DNA of 33,391 bases from an uncultured Oscillospiraceae bacterium (GCA_900754605.1 CAAEDK010000259.1:1-33391); one strand, 5' to 3'; counted from the first letter of the stretch, positions 1-7,907 are shown. Made by a program: numbers and translations. Notes: a model not told the origin generated them from the letters alone.

Positions 1-35
1 AGAAGGTTTTTTCACTATTTAATTCTTTTTACTCT

Positions 36-77
36 CCCCAGCATAGCTGGGGGTTGTCGTTGCGCTGAAGCGACAAC
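36..77. repeat. two small adjacent hairpins
   Basis: CCCCAGC (36-42) pairs perfectly with GCTGGGG (46-52), and GTTGTCG (54-60) pairs with CGACAAC (71-77). They lie beyond the terminator of the operon that ends at 150, so they probably belong to whatever lies left of the window. No gene is visible in 1-149. Confidence 0.5.
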
Positions 78-80
78 AAT

Positions 81-124
81 AAAAACTGCCCCGGCACAGC
101 CAAAGCTGTGTCGGGGCAGTTTTT
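81..124 (-). terminator. strong, bidirectional-looking terminator
   Basis: A 20-base arm (81-100) pairs with 105-124 around a CAAA loop, with one G-T wobble. The stem is GC-rich and flanked by A5 on the left and T5 on the right, so it can end transcription from either side. It ends the minus-strand operon whose last gene stops at 150. Confidence 0.9.
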
Positions 125-149
125 GTTTCTAATCAGAGGTCCGATCAGA

Positions 150-545
150 TCACTCCGCGTCCTCGTCGGCATCCACCGTGTCATCACTCAGGTCCAAGGC
201 AAACCGGGTCTCACAGTTGGGGCACTGCACCTCACCAGCCGCCAGGGCCTCATCATCAATGAGAATGGGCTCCTCGCAGTTGGGGCACTCCACCTCGAAG
301 TAATCCCCGTCGTCCTCATCCTCATCGAATACCACAGACTCTACATCCGCCAGGTCATCGGAAAGGACATCGATCTCCTCGCCCAGAGCCAGAGCGTTCT
401 CCTCCAGATCCTCGATGGACAGACCGATCTCCTCCAGGATCCCGATCATCACGGAGATAAGCTTGGCCTCCTTGGACTTGTCCACATCCAGATTCAGGCC
501 CTCTGCCAAGCCCTTCAAATAAGCGACTTTCTCGGAAATGGTCAT
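150..545 (-). CDS. small acidic zinc-ribbon protein, CD1247-type
   Basis: A 131-residue protein. The N-terminal part (about 1-65) is helical and begins MTISEKVAYLKGLAEG, which resembles the N-terminal domain of the clostridial 'CD1247' family. A very acidic linker follows. The C-terminal part carries two CPNC knuckles (Cys87/Cys90 and Cys108/Cys111), which should bind one zinc ion. The frame is open to 617, but the start at 545 has a good AAAGGAG site 7 bases upstream and matches the family start. It is the last gene of the efp operon, 130 bases after efp with no terminator between. Its biochemical role is unknown; zinc binding and a regulatory or adaptor role are inference only. Confidence 0.85.
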   Translation of the reverse strand: MTISEKVAYLKGLAEGLNLDVDKSKEAKLISVMIGILEEIGLSIEDLEENALALGEEIDVLSDDLADVESVVFDEDEDDGDYFEVECPNCEEPILIDDEALAAGEVQCPNCETRFALDLSDDTVDADEDAE

Positions 546-675
546 AACTTGCTCCTTTCTGAGGCGCAGCCTCTCTACAAACAGTTTCCCCTGCTTTCTT
601 GTCAGAAAGTGGGACAAAGAACTCTATGCAAAACTTCGTTTAGCCTCGATAACTTTGAGTACTGCGGAGCTGAAA

Positions 676-1245
676 TCAGCCCTTGCAGCGCTCCAGATAC
701 TCACCAGTCCGGGTGTCGATCTTGATCTTATCACCGGGGTTGATGAACAGGGGAACCTTGATCTCAGCCCCAGTCTCTACGATAGCGGGCTTGGTCACAT
801 TGGTAGCGGTATCACCCTTGAAGCCAGGATCGGTCTCAGTGACCTCCAGCTCCACGAAATTGGGGGGCTCCACGCCGAACACGCTGCCCTTGTAGGACAT
901 GACCTTACAGCTCATATTCTCCTTCACAAAGCGGAAGGCATCACCCAGCAGATCCTTGCTGATGGGCAGCATATCAAAGGTCTCCATATCCATGAAATAG
1001 TACAGATCGCCGTCATTATAGCTGTACTCCATGTCCTTACGCTCCACGAAAGCCTGCTCAAACTTAGCAGTGGGATTGAAGGAGGTCTCCGTCACACCGC
1101 CGGTGATGATGTTCTTCATCTTGGTGCGGACGAAGGCGGCGCCCTTGCCGGGCTTAACGTGCTGGAACTCGACGACCTGCATGACCTTACCATCCATCTC
1201 GAAGGTCACGCCGTTGCGGAAATCACTGGCGGAAATCATTGCCAT
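676..1245 (-). CDS. efp: elongation factor P
   Basis: EF-P enters the ribosome beside the P site and speeds peptide-bond formation at polyproline stretches. The 189-residue product has the usual three-barrel length (about 185). The N-terminal KOW-like domain carries the loop [10 protein letters not shown], whose PGKG lysine is the usual site of post-translational modification. The domain-II and C-terminal signatures ([26 protein letters not shown]) are present. An ATG at 1254 is also in frame, but the GGAGG site sits 9 bases before the ATG at 1245 and directly abuts the earlier one, so 1245 is chosen. It lies downstream of the M24 peptidase, a classic Firmicute neighbour pair. No EF-P modification enzyme was recognised in this window. 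Confidence 0.97.
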   Translation of the reverse strand: MAMISASDFRNGVTFEMDGKVMQVVEFQHVKPGKGAAFVRTKMKNIITGGVTETSFNPTAKFEQAFVERKDMEYSYNDGDLYYFMDMETFDMLPISKDLLGDAFRFVKENMSCKVMSYKGSVFGVEPPNFVELEVTETDPGFKGDTATNVTKPAIVETGAEIKVPLFINPGDKIKIDTRTGEYLERCKG

Positions 1246-1336
1246 AGGAATCATCCTCCATTGTTTTTAATGAACTGATTTATTTTACCCTTTTTTCCTC
1301 CGTTTGACAAGGGGGTTTCAGAAAATATACAGGAAA

Positions 1337-2401
1337 TCAAAGCACGATCAGGTCTTTTGACGCCCGGGTAATGTCCTCACAGCCACCCTCATGCAGCACC
1401 AGAACATCCTCGATCCGCACTCCAAAGCGGCCCGGCAGATAGATCCCTGGCTCAGCGGAGATCACAGCCCCAGCAGGAAGTACCTTCTGCTCGCTGGGAG
1501 AAGCATTTGGAGACTCATGGATCTCCAAACCCAGGGAGTGTCCGAAACTGTGGGAGAAGAACTCCCCATAGCCCGCCTGCTGAATCACCTTCCGGGCAGC
1601 CCTGTCCACCTCACTGCCTGTAACACCAGCCCGCGCGGCTGCGATTCCTGCTCTCTGTGCCTCCAGTACTGTGTAGTAGACCTGTTTCATCTCCTCTGTA
1701 GGCTGGCCTATGGCCACAGTCCGGGTCATATCAGAGCAATAGCCTCCATAAACACAGCCGAAGTCCATGGTCACAAACATCCCGGGCTGGAGCACCGTCT
1801 CACCTGGCACCGCATGGGGCATGGATCCATTGGCTCCCGCAGCCACAATGGGGTCAAAGGACACTCTCTGTCCGCCCCGGCGCAGCAGCTCATACACCAA
1901 CCGGGCAGCCACCTCCTGCTCTGTCAGCCCCGGGCGGATGAAGTCCAGGATCTCTTGAAATACCTCATCGGTGATGCGCTGAGCCTGACGCATCTGATCC
2001 AGTTCCTCCTCATCCTTAGCCGCCCGCAAACCATCCAGCAGTCCTTGAGCCGCTACTAGCTCACATGGGAGACCTCCCCTCCAGCACTCCAGTTCATCCA
2101 CGCTCACCCGGCTGCTCTCAAAACCGACCCGCTTCAGCCCACGGCGCTGGATCTCCTCCCGGGCCAGGACCAGATGGCTTCGTCCACGCTCTGTCAGCGA
2201 AATTTCTGCCCCGGTTACCTGTTTCTGGGCCGCCTCAATATACCGACCGTCGGTGGAGTAATGGGCCCCCTCCCGGCTCACCAGAACCCATCCTTCCCCC
2301 TCAAAACCTATCGCGTAGTACTCGCCAGGAGCACTGGTGACCACCATGGCATCCAGACCATACTCTGGCAGCTGGGCGGTGATTTGCATGAGATGGTTCA
2401 T
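1337..2401 (-). CDS. M24-family Xaa-Pro aminopeptidase/dipeptidase
   Basis: A 354-residue cytosolic metallopeptidase that removes residues next to proline from peptides. An N-terminal creatinase-like domain (about 1-125) precedes the pita-bread catalytic domain. All five metal ligands are visible: Asp213 and Asp224 in the MDFGCVYGGYCSDMTRT segment, His288 in HSFGHSLG, Glu317 in AEPGIY and Glu331 in RIED. The ATG at 2401 has an AAGGAGG site 7 bases upstream. It sits 91 bases upstream of efp on the same strand. The pairing of an X-Pro peptidase with EF-P is conserved in Firmicutes. Exact specificity (aminopeptidase P or prolidase) cannot be decided from sequence. Confidence 0.93.
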   Translation of the reverse strand: MNHLMQITAQLPEYGLDAMVVTSAPGEYYAIGFEGEGWVLVSREGAHYSTDGRYIEAAQKQVTGAEISLTERGRSHLVLAREEIQRRGLKRVGFESSRVSVDELECWRGGLPCELVAAQGLLDGLRAAKDEEELDQMRQAQRITDEVFQEILDFIRPGLTEQEVAARLVYELLRRGGQRVSFDPIVAAGANGSMPHAVPGETVLQPGMFVTMDFGCVYGGYCSDMTRTVAIGQPTEEMKQVYYTVLEAQRAGIAAARAGVTGSEVDRAARKVIQQAGYGEFFSHSFGHSLGLEIHESPNASPSEQKVLPAGAVISAEPGIYLPGRFGVRIEDVLVLHEGGCEDITRASKDLIVL

Positions 2402-2620
2402 CTCAATCCCTCCTTGTATTCTGTCACACGATCATAGTGGCAAGCTGCATAAAAATCCATAGGCCGGTGGGTACTGCCTGCGGGTAAACCGCACGTTAAC
2501 TCCCCAAGCCGCGGCCAGATCCAGTACTGTCTCCTCCGCCAAGATTTTTGCTCTGCAAAAATGCTTGTTCGGTGCAGATGCGCCGCCCCATCTGCGATGG
2601 GGCCCCCTGCGAAAGTGCCT
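2402..2620 (-). other. gap inside the operon with two hairpins and a possible coding remnant
   Basis: This 219-base gap separates two genes on the same strand. It contains GCCCCATC-TGC-GATGGGGC (2585-2603) and ATTTTTGC-TCT-GCAAAAAT (2554-2572); the second resembles a motif at 7998-8021. On the minus strand one frame reads AEETVLDLAAAWGVNVRF and on to a stop without a convincing start or ribosome site. That could be a worn gene remnant, or chance. No intact gene is supported. Confidence 0.4.
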
Positions 2621-3487
2621 CTATTCTTGGGCGGACAGCATCTCCTGATAGATCTTTTTCATCTCCAGTGCATCCTCCGCCTGCGTCCCTGCACTTTCAC
2701 AGATGAAAGTAGGGCCCCACCCACGTCGAGCGATCTCCGCCGCCAGAGGAGCCCAGTCCGGGCCAAAGCCCCCATCGTCGGCGAAGGTGCGGTGGCACTT
2801 CTCGCCCCCCTTGGGAGTAAATTCTATGTGGGAGAAATGGCTGTGGAAACGGCTGACCCGCTCTGTCCCCAGCACCTCCTCCACCCGGTCCAGCATCCGG
2901 GCAAACGCCTCCTGCCCGTCGTCCGCCCCCAGGGAGCGGGCGTACAGGTGGCCGAAGTCGATACAGGGGATCAGGCGCTCATCCAGGGTACACAGCTCCA
3001 GCACCTCGTCCAGATCCCCAAGCTGATTGATTTTTCCCATGGTCTCCGGACACAGGGCGATGTGCCCGAAACCTGCTCCGTCGCAGGCGGCGATGACCTC
3101 CCGCAGGGAGGCTCTGGCAGTCTCCAGGGCCTCCTGTCGGCTGCGCTTCATCAGTGCCCCGGAATGGATCACCACCCGTTCTGCCCCCATCCAGGAGGCC
3201 GCCAGGCAGGCCCCGGTGATATATCCGATGGTCTTTTTCAGAGCCTCTGGATCTGGATTAGCCAGGTTGATAAAGTAAGGCGCATGAAGGGATAAGGAGA
3301 TCTCCGCATTTGCAGCATTCTCCCCTACTTTTCTGGCGGTATCCTCCCCCACATGGACTCCCTTGCCGCACTGATATTCATAGCAGTCCAGCCCCCGCTC
3401 CGCAATCCAGCCGGGCGCGGCCATGGAGGAACGGTGAACACTGGAAAAACTGTCGCTGTTGCCCGCCGGACCGAACCGCGCGCTCAC
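2621..3487 (-). CDS. endonuclease IV-like TIM-barrel protein
   Basis: A 288-residue protein of the AP-endonuclease-2/deoxyribonuclease IV TIM-barrel superfamily. Candidate metal ligands match the family pattern: His68 in LHAPYFINLAN, His108 in VIHSG, Glu148 in CPETMGK, Asp177 and His180 in IDFGH, histidines in the HSHFSHIEF stretch (about 215-220) and Glu264 near the end. In Nfo these bind three zincs and cut DNA at abasic sites. The frame is open far upstream, but the GTG at 3487 has a GGAGG site 8 bases before it and gives the typical start (xxxRFGPAGNSDSF). The GTG overlaps the stop of the HAD gene in a GTGA junction, so the two are translationally coupled. Whether it repairs DNA or acts on another substrate is not shown. 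Confidence 0.88.
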   Translation of the reverse strand: MSARFGPAGNSDSFSSVHRSSMAAPGWIAERGLDCYEYQCGKGVHVGEDTARKVGENAANAEISLSLHAPYFINLANPDPEALKKTIGYITGACLAASWMGAERVVIHSGALMKRSRQEALETARASLREVIAACDGAGFGHIALCPETMGKINQLGDLDEVLELCTLDERLIPCIDFGHLYARSLGADDGQEAFARMLDRVEEVLGTERVSRFHSHFSHIEFTPKGGEKCHRTFADDGGFGPDWAPLAAEIARRGWGPTFICESAGTQAEDALEMKKIYQEMLSAQE

Positions 3488-3990
3488 AGGAAGGGCCTCC
3501 GTTTTCCCAGCAGGCGGAAGGGAGTTTCCACCGCATAACGCAGATAACGCCCCGGGTTCCCAGCCAGCCGGATGGGCTCTACCAACATGGGTATCACCCC
3601 GGCATTGTTGGCCCCCAGGGTATCCGTGAAGATCTGGTCGCCCACCATGACCGTCTCCTCCGGCCTGCGCCCCATGCGCTCCATGGCCCGGAGATAGCCC
3701 GCCCGCTTTGGCTTGCCGGAGTGCCCCTGATAGGGGATGCCCAGCCGCTGGGCGAAGTTCTGGGCACGGCCTGGCTTGCGGCTGTTGGACAGCAGAAACA
3801 GCTGGATCCCCTGGGCCTCCAGAGCCTGCTTCCAAGCCACGATTTCCTCCGGCGGCTCAGTCACGCCATAAGGAACCAAAGTGTTGTCCAGATCGGCCAG
3901 CACCAGAGTGATCCCCCTGGCCCGCAGGGCCTTGGGATCCAGTGCAGTAACAGAGGGGTAGACCCCCCTTGGGATAGGTGAAACGGGCAC
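3484..3990 (-). CDS. yqeG: YqeG-family HAD phosphatase (subfamily IIIA)
   Basis: A 168-residue HAD hydrolase. Motif I is DLDNTLV with the two catalytic aspartates, motif II is LSNS, motif III is the GKPKR lysine and motif IV is VGDQIFTDTLGANN. This is the YqeG layout, a family found beside shikimate or translation-related genes in Firmicutes. The substrate is unknown. The GTG start at 3990 has a perfect AAAGGAGG site 8 bases upstream. It is the first gene of the operon and overlaps the TIM-barrel gene by 4 bases. Confidence 0.92.
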   Translation of the reverse strand: MPVSPIPRGVYPSVTALDPKALRARGITLVLADLDNTLVPYGVTEPPEEIVAWKQALEAQGIQLFLLSNSRKPGRAQNFAQRLGIPYQGHSGKPKRAGYLRAMERMGRRPEETVMVGDQIFTDTLGANNAGVIPMLVEPIRLAGNPGRYLRYAVETPFRLLGKRRPFL

Positions 3991-4086
3991 GGATGTGTCC
4001 TCCTTTTGTTCTAACCGGTCTGTTCAAACCATACAGTGGAACAGACGTCGCCTGGTACGGGCAAGGGCCGCCCGGCTCTCTGTCCC

Positions 4087-4115
4087 AGTATATCACGTCA
4101 GAAAAATTTGGACAA
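4087..4115 (-). promoter_or_regulatory. sigma-A promoter for the yqeG-efp operon
   Basis: On the minus strand, TTGTCC, 17 bases, TATACT. It lies about 100 bases before the GTG of the yqeG-like gene and points into it. Confidence 0.65.
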
Positions 4116-4128
4116 GGGGGACCCTGTC

Positions 4129-4941
4129 ATGTCATTGGAATCCATCATCGTGACCATTACGCCCGACCGCCTGCGGGAGATTCAGCGCCTTCCCGTGATC
4201 CCCGCCCACGCAGTCTACCGCATGGGACGTGGGCCGCATCTGTTCCGGGCCAATGGAGCCACTGCCCCGCGGGGCGGGATGATGCTGCTGGACTGCCGCA
4301 CCTTCGATGGACTGGGGGCGGCGGCCCCTTTCTGTCAGGAGGTGATCCAGGAGTGCTCCGCCCGTGGCTTCACCGGAGTGGTTTGTGACTTTGAGGCCGG
4401 AAGGCTCCCTCCTCTGGAGCAGGTAGTCCGGGAACTGGGCAGCCAGTGCCGCCGCCGGAACTGGACCCTGATCGTACCGGAGCAGTACGGCCACTGCTCT
4501 GAACATGCCCTGGTGATGATCTCCTCCGCCCTGTCCGGCGGCTCTCTCCGGCAGCGCCTGCAAGAGGCTCAGGAGCGCTTTGGCCGGGACCGGGTGGCCC
4601 TGGCCCTCCAGCGGGTAGCGGAGGACTTCTTTCTTCCCTCCCCATCCGGCAGCGGGATCCCCCTCTCTCAAGACGAACTTCACCGCCGCATCCACCAACT
4701 CTCCCCCTCCATCTTCTTCTCCCAGGAGCTGTGCGCCCGGTACTTCACCTATATGAGCCGTGAGTCCGGAGCCCACTTTGTCCTCTTTGATGACGGTGCC
4801 ACTCTGCGCCGCAAACTGGAGGCCGCCCAGAGCCTGGACATCCGCACCGTTCTGGCCCCCTGGCAGGAGATTTCTGACGTCACGGTAGCCCTTGGCCTCT
4901 ATCCATCGGAACGCACCCGCACCGGACAAGTTCTCCGTTGA
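4129..4941 (+). CDS. GH18-like (chitinase-fold) protein of unknown function
   Basis: A 270-residue protein I do not recognise by name. Two stretches resemble the glycosyl hydrolase 18 fold used by spore-cortex hydrolases such as SleL/YaaH. GFTGVVCDFEAG fits the strand that carries the DxxDxDxE catalytic motif, keeping the last Asp and Glu but losing the first Asp. Near the end, HFVLFDDGATLRRKLEAAQ matches the usual 'F.D..S...K...A' strand and helix before the barrel closes. No signal peptide or LysM domain is seen, so it would be cytosolic. The start at 4129 has a GGGGG site 8 bases upstream; the frame is open from 4036 without a ribosome site. It is transcribed away from the yqeG operon. The GH18 assignment is inference. 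Confidence 0.7.
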   Translation: MSLESIIVTITPDRLREIQRLPVIPAHAVYRMGRGPHLFRANGATAPRGGMMLLDCRTFDGLGAAAPFCQEVIQECSARGFTGVVCDFEAGRLPPLEQVVRELGSQCRRRNWTLIVPEQYGHCSEHALVMISSALSGGSLRQRLQEAQERFGRDRVALALQRVAEDFFLPSPSGSGIPLSQDELHRRIHQLSPSIFFSQELCARYFTYMSRESGAHFVLFDDGATLRRKLEAAQSLDIRTVLAPWQEISDVTVALGLYPSERTRTGQVLR

Positions 4942-4966
4942 CGAACGACCGCTTCCCCGCTACAAT
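4938..4966 (+). promoter_or_regulatory. sigma-A promoter for the Dabb gene
   Basis: TTGACG, 17 bases, TACAAT. The -35 box overlaps the stop codon of the gene before it, and the Dabb start lies 32 bases downstream of the -10. Confidence 0.75.
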
Positions 4967-4997
4967 AGGAGTACCATACATGAAGGAGGAATGTTCG

Positions 4998-5297
4998 ATG
5001 GTTCGTCATATCGTCTCTTGGAATTTCAAGCCTGAGCTCACCGATGAGCAGCGCCAGGCTGTCCGCAAAGAGATCGTCCCCCGCATCAACGCCCTGAAGG
5101 ATCTGGTTCCCTGCGCTCTTGATGTAAAGGCCAGCTGCCCGCCTCTGGACAGCAGCAACTGCGATCTGGTCCTCTACTCTGAGGTCGCTCAGGCTGATGA
5201 CCTGCCGCTCTATCAGAACCACCCGGAGCACCAGGCTGTGCTGCCCCTGATCCGGGAGTATTTCTGCGACCGCCGCTGCTGCGATATCCAAGACTGA
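4998..5297 (+). CDS. Dabb (stress-response A/B barrel) domain protein
   Basis: A 99-residue, single-domain protein. It begins MVRHIVSWNFKPELTDEQ and has the ferredoxin-like alpha/beta pattern of the Dabb family, including LVLYSEVAQADDLPLYQNHPEH, the usual 'D...Y..HP.H' signature. Such proteins form dimeric barrels; most have no proven reaction. ATG at 4998 has an AAGGAGG site 8 bases upstream. It has its own promoter and a terminator just behind, so it is a one-gene unit. Confidence 0.9.
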   Translation: MVRHIVSWNFKPELTDEQRQAVRKEIVPRINALKDLVPCALDVKASCPPLDSSNCDLVLYSEVAQADDLPLYQNHPEHQAVLPLIREYFCDRRCCDIQD

Positions 5298-5324
5298 GCC
5301 GCCGCGTCCAGCGTGTCTACCCCT

Positions 5325-5355
5325 GCGCTCCGGAGCCTTCTCCGGGGCGCTTTTT
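5325..5355 (+). terminator. terminator after the Dabb gene
   Basis: An 11-base arm (5325-5335) pairs with 5340-5350 (one T-G wobble) around a 4-base loop, followed by five T. Confidence 0.85.
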
Positions 5356-5396
5356 CCATCCTGCTCCCATCGTTCCGCCTCCCCGGAAGTCAGGAG

Positions 5397-5424
5397 TTGT
5401 TTTTTCCCAAAACTGTGGTATGAT
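5397..5424 (+). promoter_or_regulatory. probable sigma-A promoter for the NSS transporter
   Basis: TTGTTT, 16 bases, TATGAT, ending 52 bases before the transporter start. Confidence 0.55.
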
Positions 5425-5476
5425 AAAGCATACTGAATCCGGCCCGCCTCTGCGGGCCAGCAAAGGACGTGACTCC

Positions 5477-6805
5477 ATGCTGCAAGGTACAAAACGCGAC
5501 TCCTGGGGCTCCAAGTGGGGCTTTATTCTGGCCTGCATCGGCTCGGCGGTGGGAATGGGCAATATCTGGCTGTTCCCCGCCCGAGTGTCTGCCTATGGCG
5601 GGGCCACCTTTCTGATCCCCTATCTGATTTTCGTGGTGATCATCGGCTCCACCGGTGTGATTGGAGAGATGTCCTTTGGACGTGCCACCTGCTCCGGTCC
5701 GGTCCATGCCTTCGGCGAAGCCACGCAGATGCGCTTTGGAAGCGACAAACCAGGAAAACTGTTGGGGCTGATTCCAGTGCTTGGATCCCTGGCACTGGCC
5801 ATCGGCTACTCCGTGGTCACCGGCTGGATTTTTAAGTACACCTTCCAGTCCTTCACCGGCAGCCTGTCTCAAATGCAGGGGGTGGCCGCCTTTGATGCCA
5901 ACTTCGGCGCCACAGCCGGCAGCAACACCGTTTGGCAGCTGGTTGGGATGGCAGTGACAGTTGTCATCATGGCCTTCGGCATCGGCAGGGGCATCGAAAA
6001 AGCCAACAAGGTAATGACCCCCCTGTTTTATCTGTTGTTCATCGGTCTGGCCGTCTATCTGATCACCCTTCCCGGTGCAGCTGAGGGTTATCGGTACATC
6101 TTTGTCCTCAAACCCGAAGGACTGCTGGACCCCATGGTATGGGTTTTTGCCCTTGGACAAGCCTTTTTCTCCCTATCCATCGCAGGCAACGGAACCCTGA
6201 TCTACGGCTCTTACCTTGGCCGGGACTCCGACGTACCAGCCGACGCCAAGATGGTCGCCCTGTTTGATCCCCTGGCCGCCATGCTGGCCGCCCTGGTCAT
6301 CATCCCCGCCATGGCAGTGGCCGGGGAACAGCTGAACAACAGCGGCCCAGGCCTGATGTTCATTTTCCTGCCCAATGTAATCAGCCGCCTGCCTGGCGGG
6401 CCCATCCTGCTGGTGGTGTTCTTCCTGGCGGTGCTCTTCGCCGCCCTGACCTCCCTGGTCAACCTGTTTGAGGCCCCCACCGCTACCCTCCAGGAGTTGT
6501 TCCACCTGAAGCGTCCTGCCGCTGTAGCCATCGTCGGCGCGATCGGCGTGGTCGTCGGGCTGGCCATCGCTCCTATCGTATCCGACTGGATGGATGTGTG
6601 CTCTATCTACATCTGCCCCATCGGCGCTCTGCTGGCCGGAGTGATGTTCTTCTGGGTGTGCGGAAAGGACTATGTGCTGGAGCAGGTCAATCTGTCCAGA
6701 AGCAAGCCGCTGGGCCGCTGGTTTTACCCCATGGCCAAGTATCTGTTTTGCGGTGTCACCCTGCTGGTGCTGATTTTGGGTGCAGTCAAGGGCGGCATTG
6801 GCTGA
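5477..6805 (+). CDS. sodium:neurotransmitter symporter (NSS/SNF) family transporter
   Basis: A 442-residue inner-membrane transporter that should import an amino acid or related amine with sodium (LeuT fold). The first membrane segment carries the signature GSAVGMGNIWLFP, where LeuT binds both sodium and substrate, followed by the GGATFLIPYL turn. About 11 membrane segments are visible, as in bacterial members such as Tyt1. The usual Arg of the 'NIWRFP' motif is Leu here. In LeuT that arginine takes part in the extracellular gate, so the gate may differ. The start at 5477 is chosen over 5420 because an AAAGGA site lies about 9 bases upstream and homologues begin just before 'RDSWGSKWGF'. The substrate cannot be told. 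Confidence 0.93.
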   Translation: MLQGTKRDSWGSKWGFILACIGSAVGMGNIWLFPARVSAYGGATFLIPYLIFVVIIGSTGVIGEMSFGRATCSGPVHAFGEATQMRFGSDKPGKLLGLIPVLGSLALAIGYSVVTGWIFKYTFQSFTGSLSQMQGVAAFDANFGATAGSNTVWQLVGMAVTVVIMAFGIGRGIEKANKVMTPLFYLLFIGLAVYLITLPGAAEGYRYIFVLKPEGLLDPMVWVFALGQAFFSLSIAGNGTLIYGSYLGRDSDVPADAKMVALFDPLAAMLAALVIIPAMAVAGEQLNNSGPGLMFIFLPNVISRLPGGPILLVVFFLAVLFAALTSLVNLFEAPTATLQELFHLKRPAAVAIVGAIGVVVGLAIAPIVSDWMDVCSIYICPIGALLAGVMFFWVCGKDYVLEQVNLSRSKPLGRWFYPMAKYLFCGVTLLVLILGAVKGGIG

Positions 6806-6824
6806 AACTGCTCCAAATACGACT

Positions 6825-6855
6825 CTGCGGGCCGTCCAACCTGGGCGGCCCGCAG
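6825..6855. terminator. hairpin between convergent genes
   Basis: CTGCGGGCCG (6825-6834) pairs perfectly with CGGCCCGCAG (6846-6855). It sits between the convergent transporter and TSUP genes but has no clear T run on either side, so terminator function is likely but weakly supported. Confidence 0.5.
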
Positions 6856-6860
6856 GCTAT

Positions 6861-7244
6861 TTATGCAGGGGACTCCTGTCCACCCCGTTCCTTTCCGAAC
6901 AGTTCCATTCCCCCGATAATGATCAAAAATCCACCAAAGCATCGACGCAACAGCTCTACCTCCATCACCGTTGCCACCCAGGCGGCCACACCTGCCGTCA
7001 GCAGGCCGGCCAGGATGGCAGGCATCAGGACGGGCCGGGCCACAGAACCGTTCCTCCAGTGGGCAGGCAGTGCCATGGCGGCAGAAGGGAGAAAATACAG
7101 AAGGTTGATCCCCTGGGCCAACCGCTGGTCCAAACCGGCAAAGGCAGTCATATACACCAGCAAAAGTGTCCCGCCGCCCACTCCGAAGCCGGACAGCACT
7201 CCAGCGGCCCCGCCTGCCAGCAGCGGAAGCAGCCACTCCCTCAC
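6861..7244 (-). CDS. half-size TSUP (TauE/SafE-like) membrane protein, second of a pair
   Basis: A 127-residue membrane protein with about four hydrophobic segments and the TSUP repeat signature (GGAAGVLSGFGVGGGTLLLVY). Full TSUP carriers, which move sulfite, sulfonates or other organic anions, are about 250 residues with two such repeats; this gene has one. It starts at a GTG that overlaps the stop of the partner gene in a GTGA junction, with a GAGG site 8 bases upstream, so the pair should be made in equal amounts. The natural reading is a two-subunit TSUP carrier. Confidence 0.85.
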   Translation of the reverse strand: MREWLLPLLAGGAAGVLSGFGVGGGTLLLVYMTAFAGLDQRLAQGINLLYFLPSAAMALPAHWRNGSVARPVLMPAILAGLLTAGVAAWVATVMEVELLRRCFGGFLIIIGGMELFGKERGGQESPA

Positions 7245-7597
7245 AGTATGCACCTCGCTCCCCCATACAGCAGCAGAAGCCCGAAAGCCCGCCTGAGCCA
7301 TACCACCCGAACCCCCTGAAACCATTTGCCCCCTAACCAGCCGCCTACCGTTCCTCCAATCAGATAAGGCAGAGCCACCATCAGATCCAGGCCACCACGA
7401 AACAGGTAAATCGCCGCAGACAAGATACACATGGGCAGAATGACCGCCAGGGAAGTGGAAAATGCCTGCCGCTGCTCCAACCCGCAGAATCGTGTGAGCA
7501 GTGGGACCAGCACCGATCCGCCGCCGCCGCCAAACAGTCCGTTAGCCGCTCCAGCCGCCGCCCCAGAAACAGCAGAGCGCCAAATCTCCTTTTTCAT
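7241..7597 (-). CDS. half-size TSUP (TauE/SafE-like) membrane protein, first of a pair
   Basis: A 118-residue membrane protein with about four hydrophobic segments. GAAAGAANGLFGGGGGSVLVPLL is the glycine-rich TSUP repeat motif, and the GGTVGGWLGGK turn follows later. The ATG at 7597 has an AAGGAG site 10 bases upstream. It overlaps the second TSUP gene by 4 bases. Each gene holds one of the two repeats normally joined in one protein. Substrate unknown. Confidence 0.88.
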   Translation of the reverse strand: MKKEIWRSAVSGAAAGAANGLFGGGGGSVLVPLLTRFCGLEQRQAFSTSLAVILPMCILSAAIYLFRGGLDLMVALPYLIGGTVGGWLGGKWFQGVRVVWLRRAFGLLLLYGGARCIL

Positions 7598-7708
7598 GCC
7601 AGACACACTCCTTCCCTTACAGTGTGCCAAATCCGCTTTCTCTCTATACCTATTTTCTCCTTCACAGATCTGTAAAACAAAAAGTAACTGGATCCTTCAA
7701 AATAATAC

Positions 7709-7740
7709 TTGACACCCACTCTCAGATATGGTAATATAAT
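7709..7740 (+). promoter_or_regulatory. promoter of tRNA-Leu
   Basis: TTGACA (7709-7714), 17 bases, TAATAT (7732-7737), overlapping a perfect TATAAT at 7735-7740. The tRNA begins 39 bases further on. Confidence 0.85.
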
Positions 7741-7779
7741 GCCTGCACTGAGCAAAACAAACGCTCAACTTCCCCATTC

Positions 7780-7866
7780 GCGCGAGTGGTGGAATTGGTA
7801 GACTCGCTGGCTTCAGGTGCCAGTGCTCGCAAGGGCGTGCGGGTTCGACACCCGCCTCGCGCACCA
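7780..7866 (+). tRNA. tRNA-Leu (anticodon CAG)
   Basis: 87 bases, class II with a long variable arm. Acceptor stem GCGCGAG/CTCGCGC, anticodon stem CTGGC/GCCAG around TTCAGGT, and the GGTTCGACACC T-arm. The 3' CCA is encoded. Confidence 0.97.
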
Positions 7867-7907
7867 CGTCGGAGCAAACGATATAACGTTTGCTCCGACG
7901 TTTTTTT
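7867..7907 (+). terminator. terminator of tRNA-Leu
   Basis: A perfect 14-base stem (7867-7880 with 7887-7900), ATATAA loop and seven T, starting directly after the CCA. Confidence 0.95.

Noticed and set aside
538..1278. 246-codon plus-strand open frame over efp
   Set aside because: It lies antisense to efp, has no ribosome site and a His/Leu/Gly-rich product typical of the shadow of a GC-rich gene.
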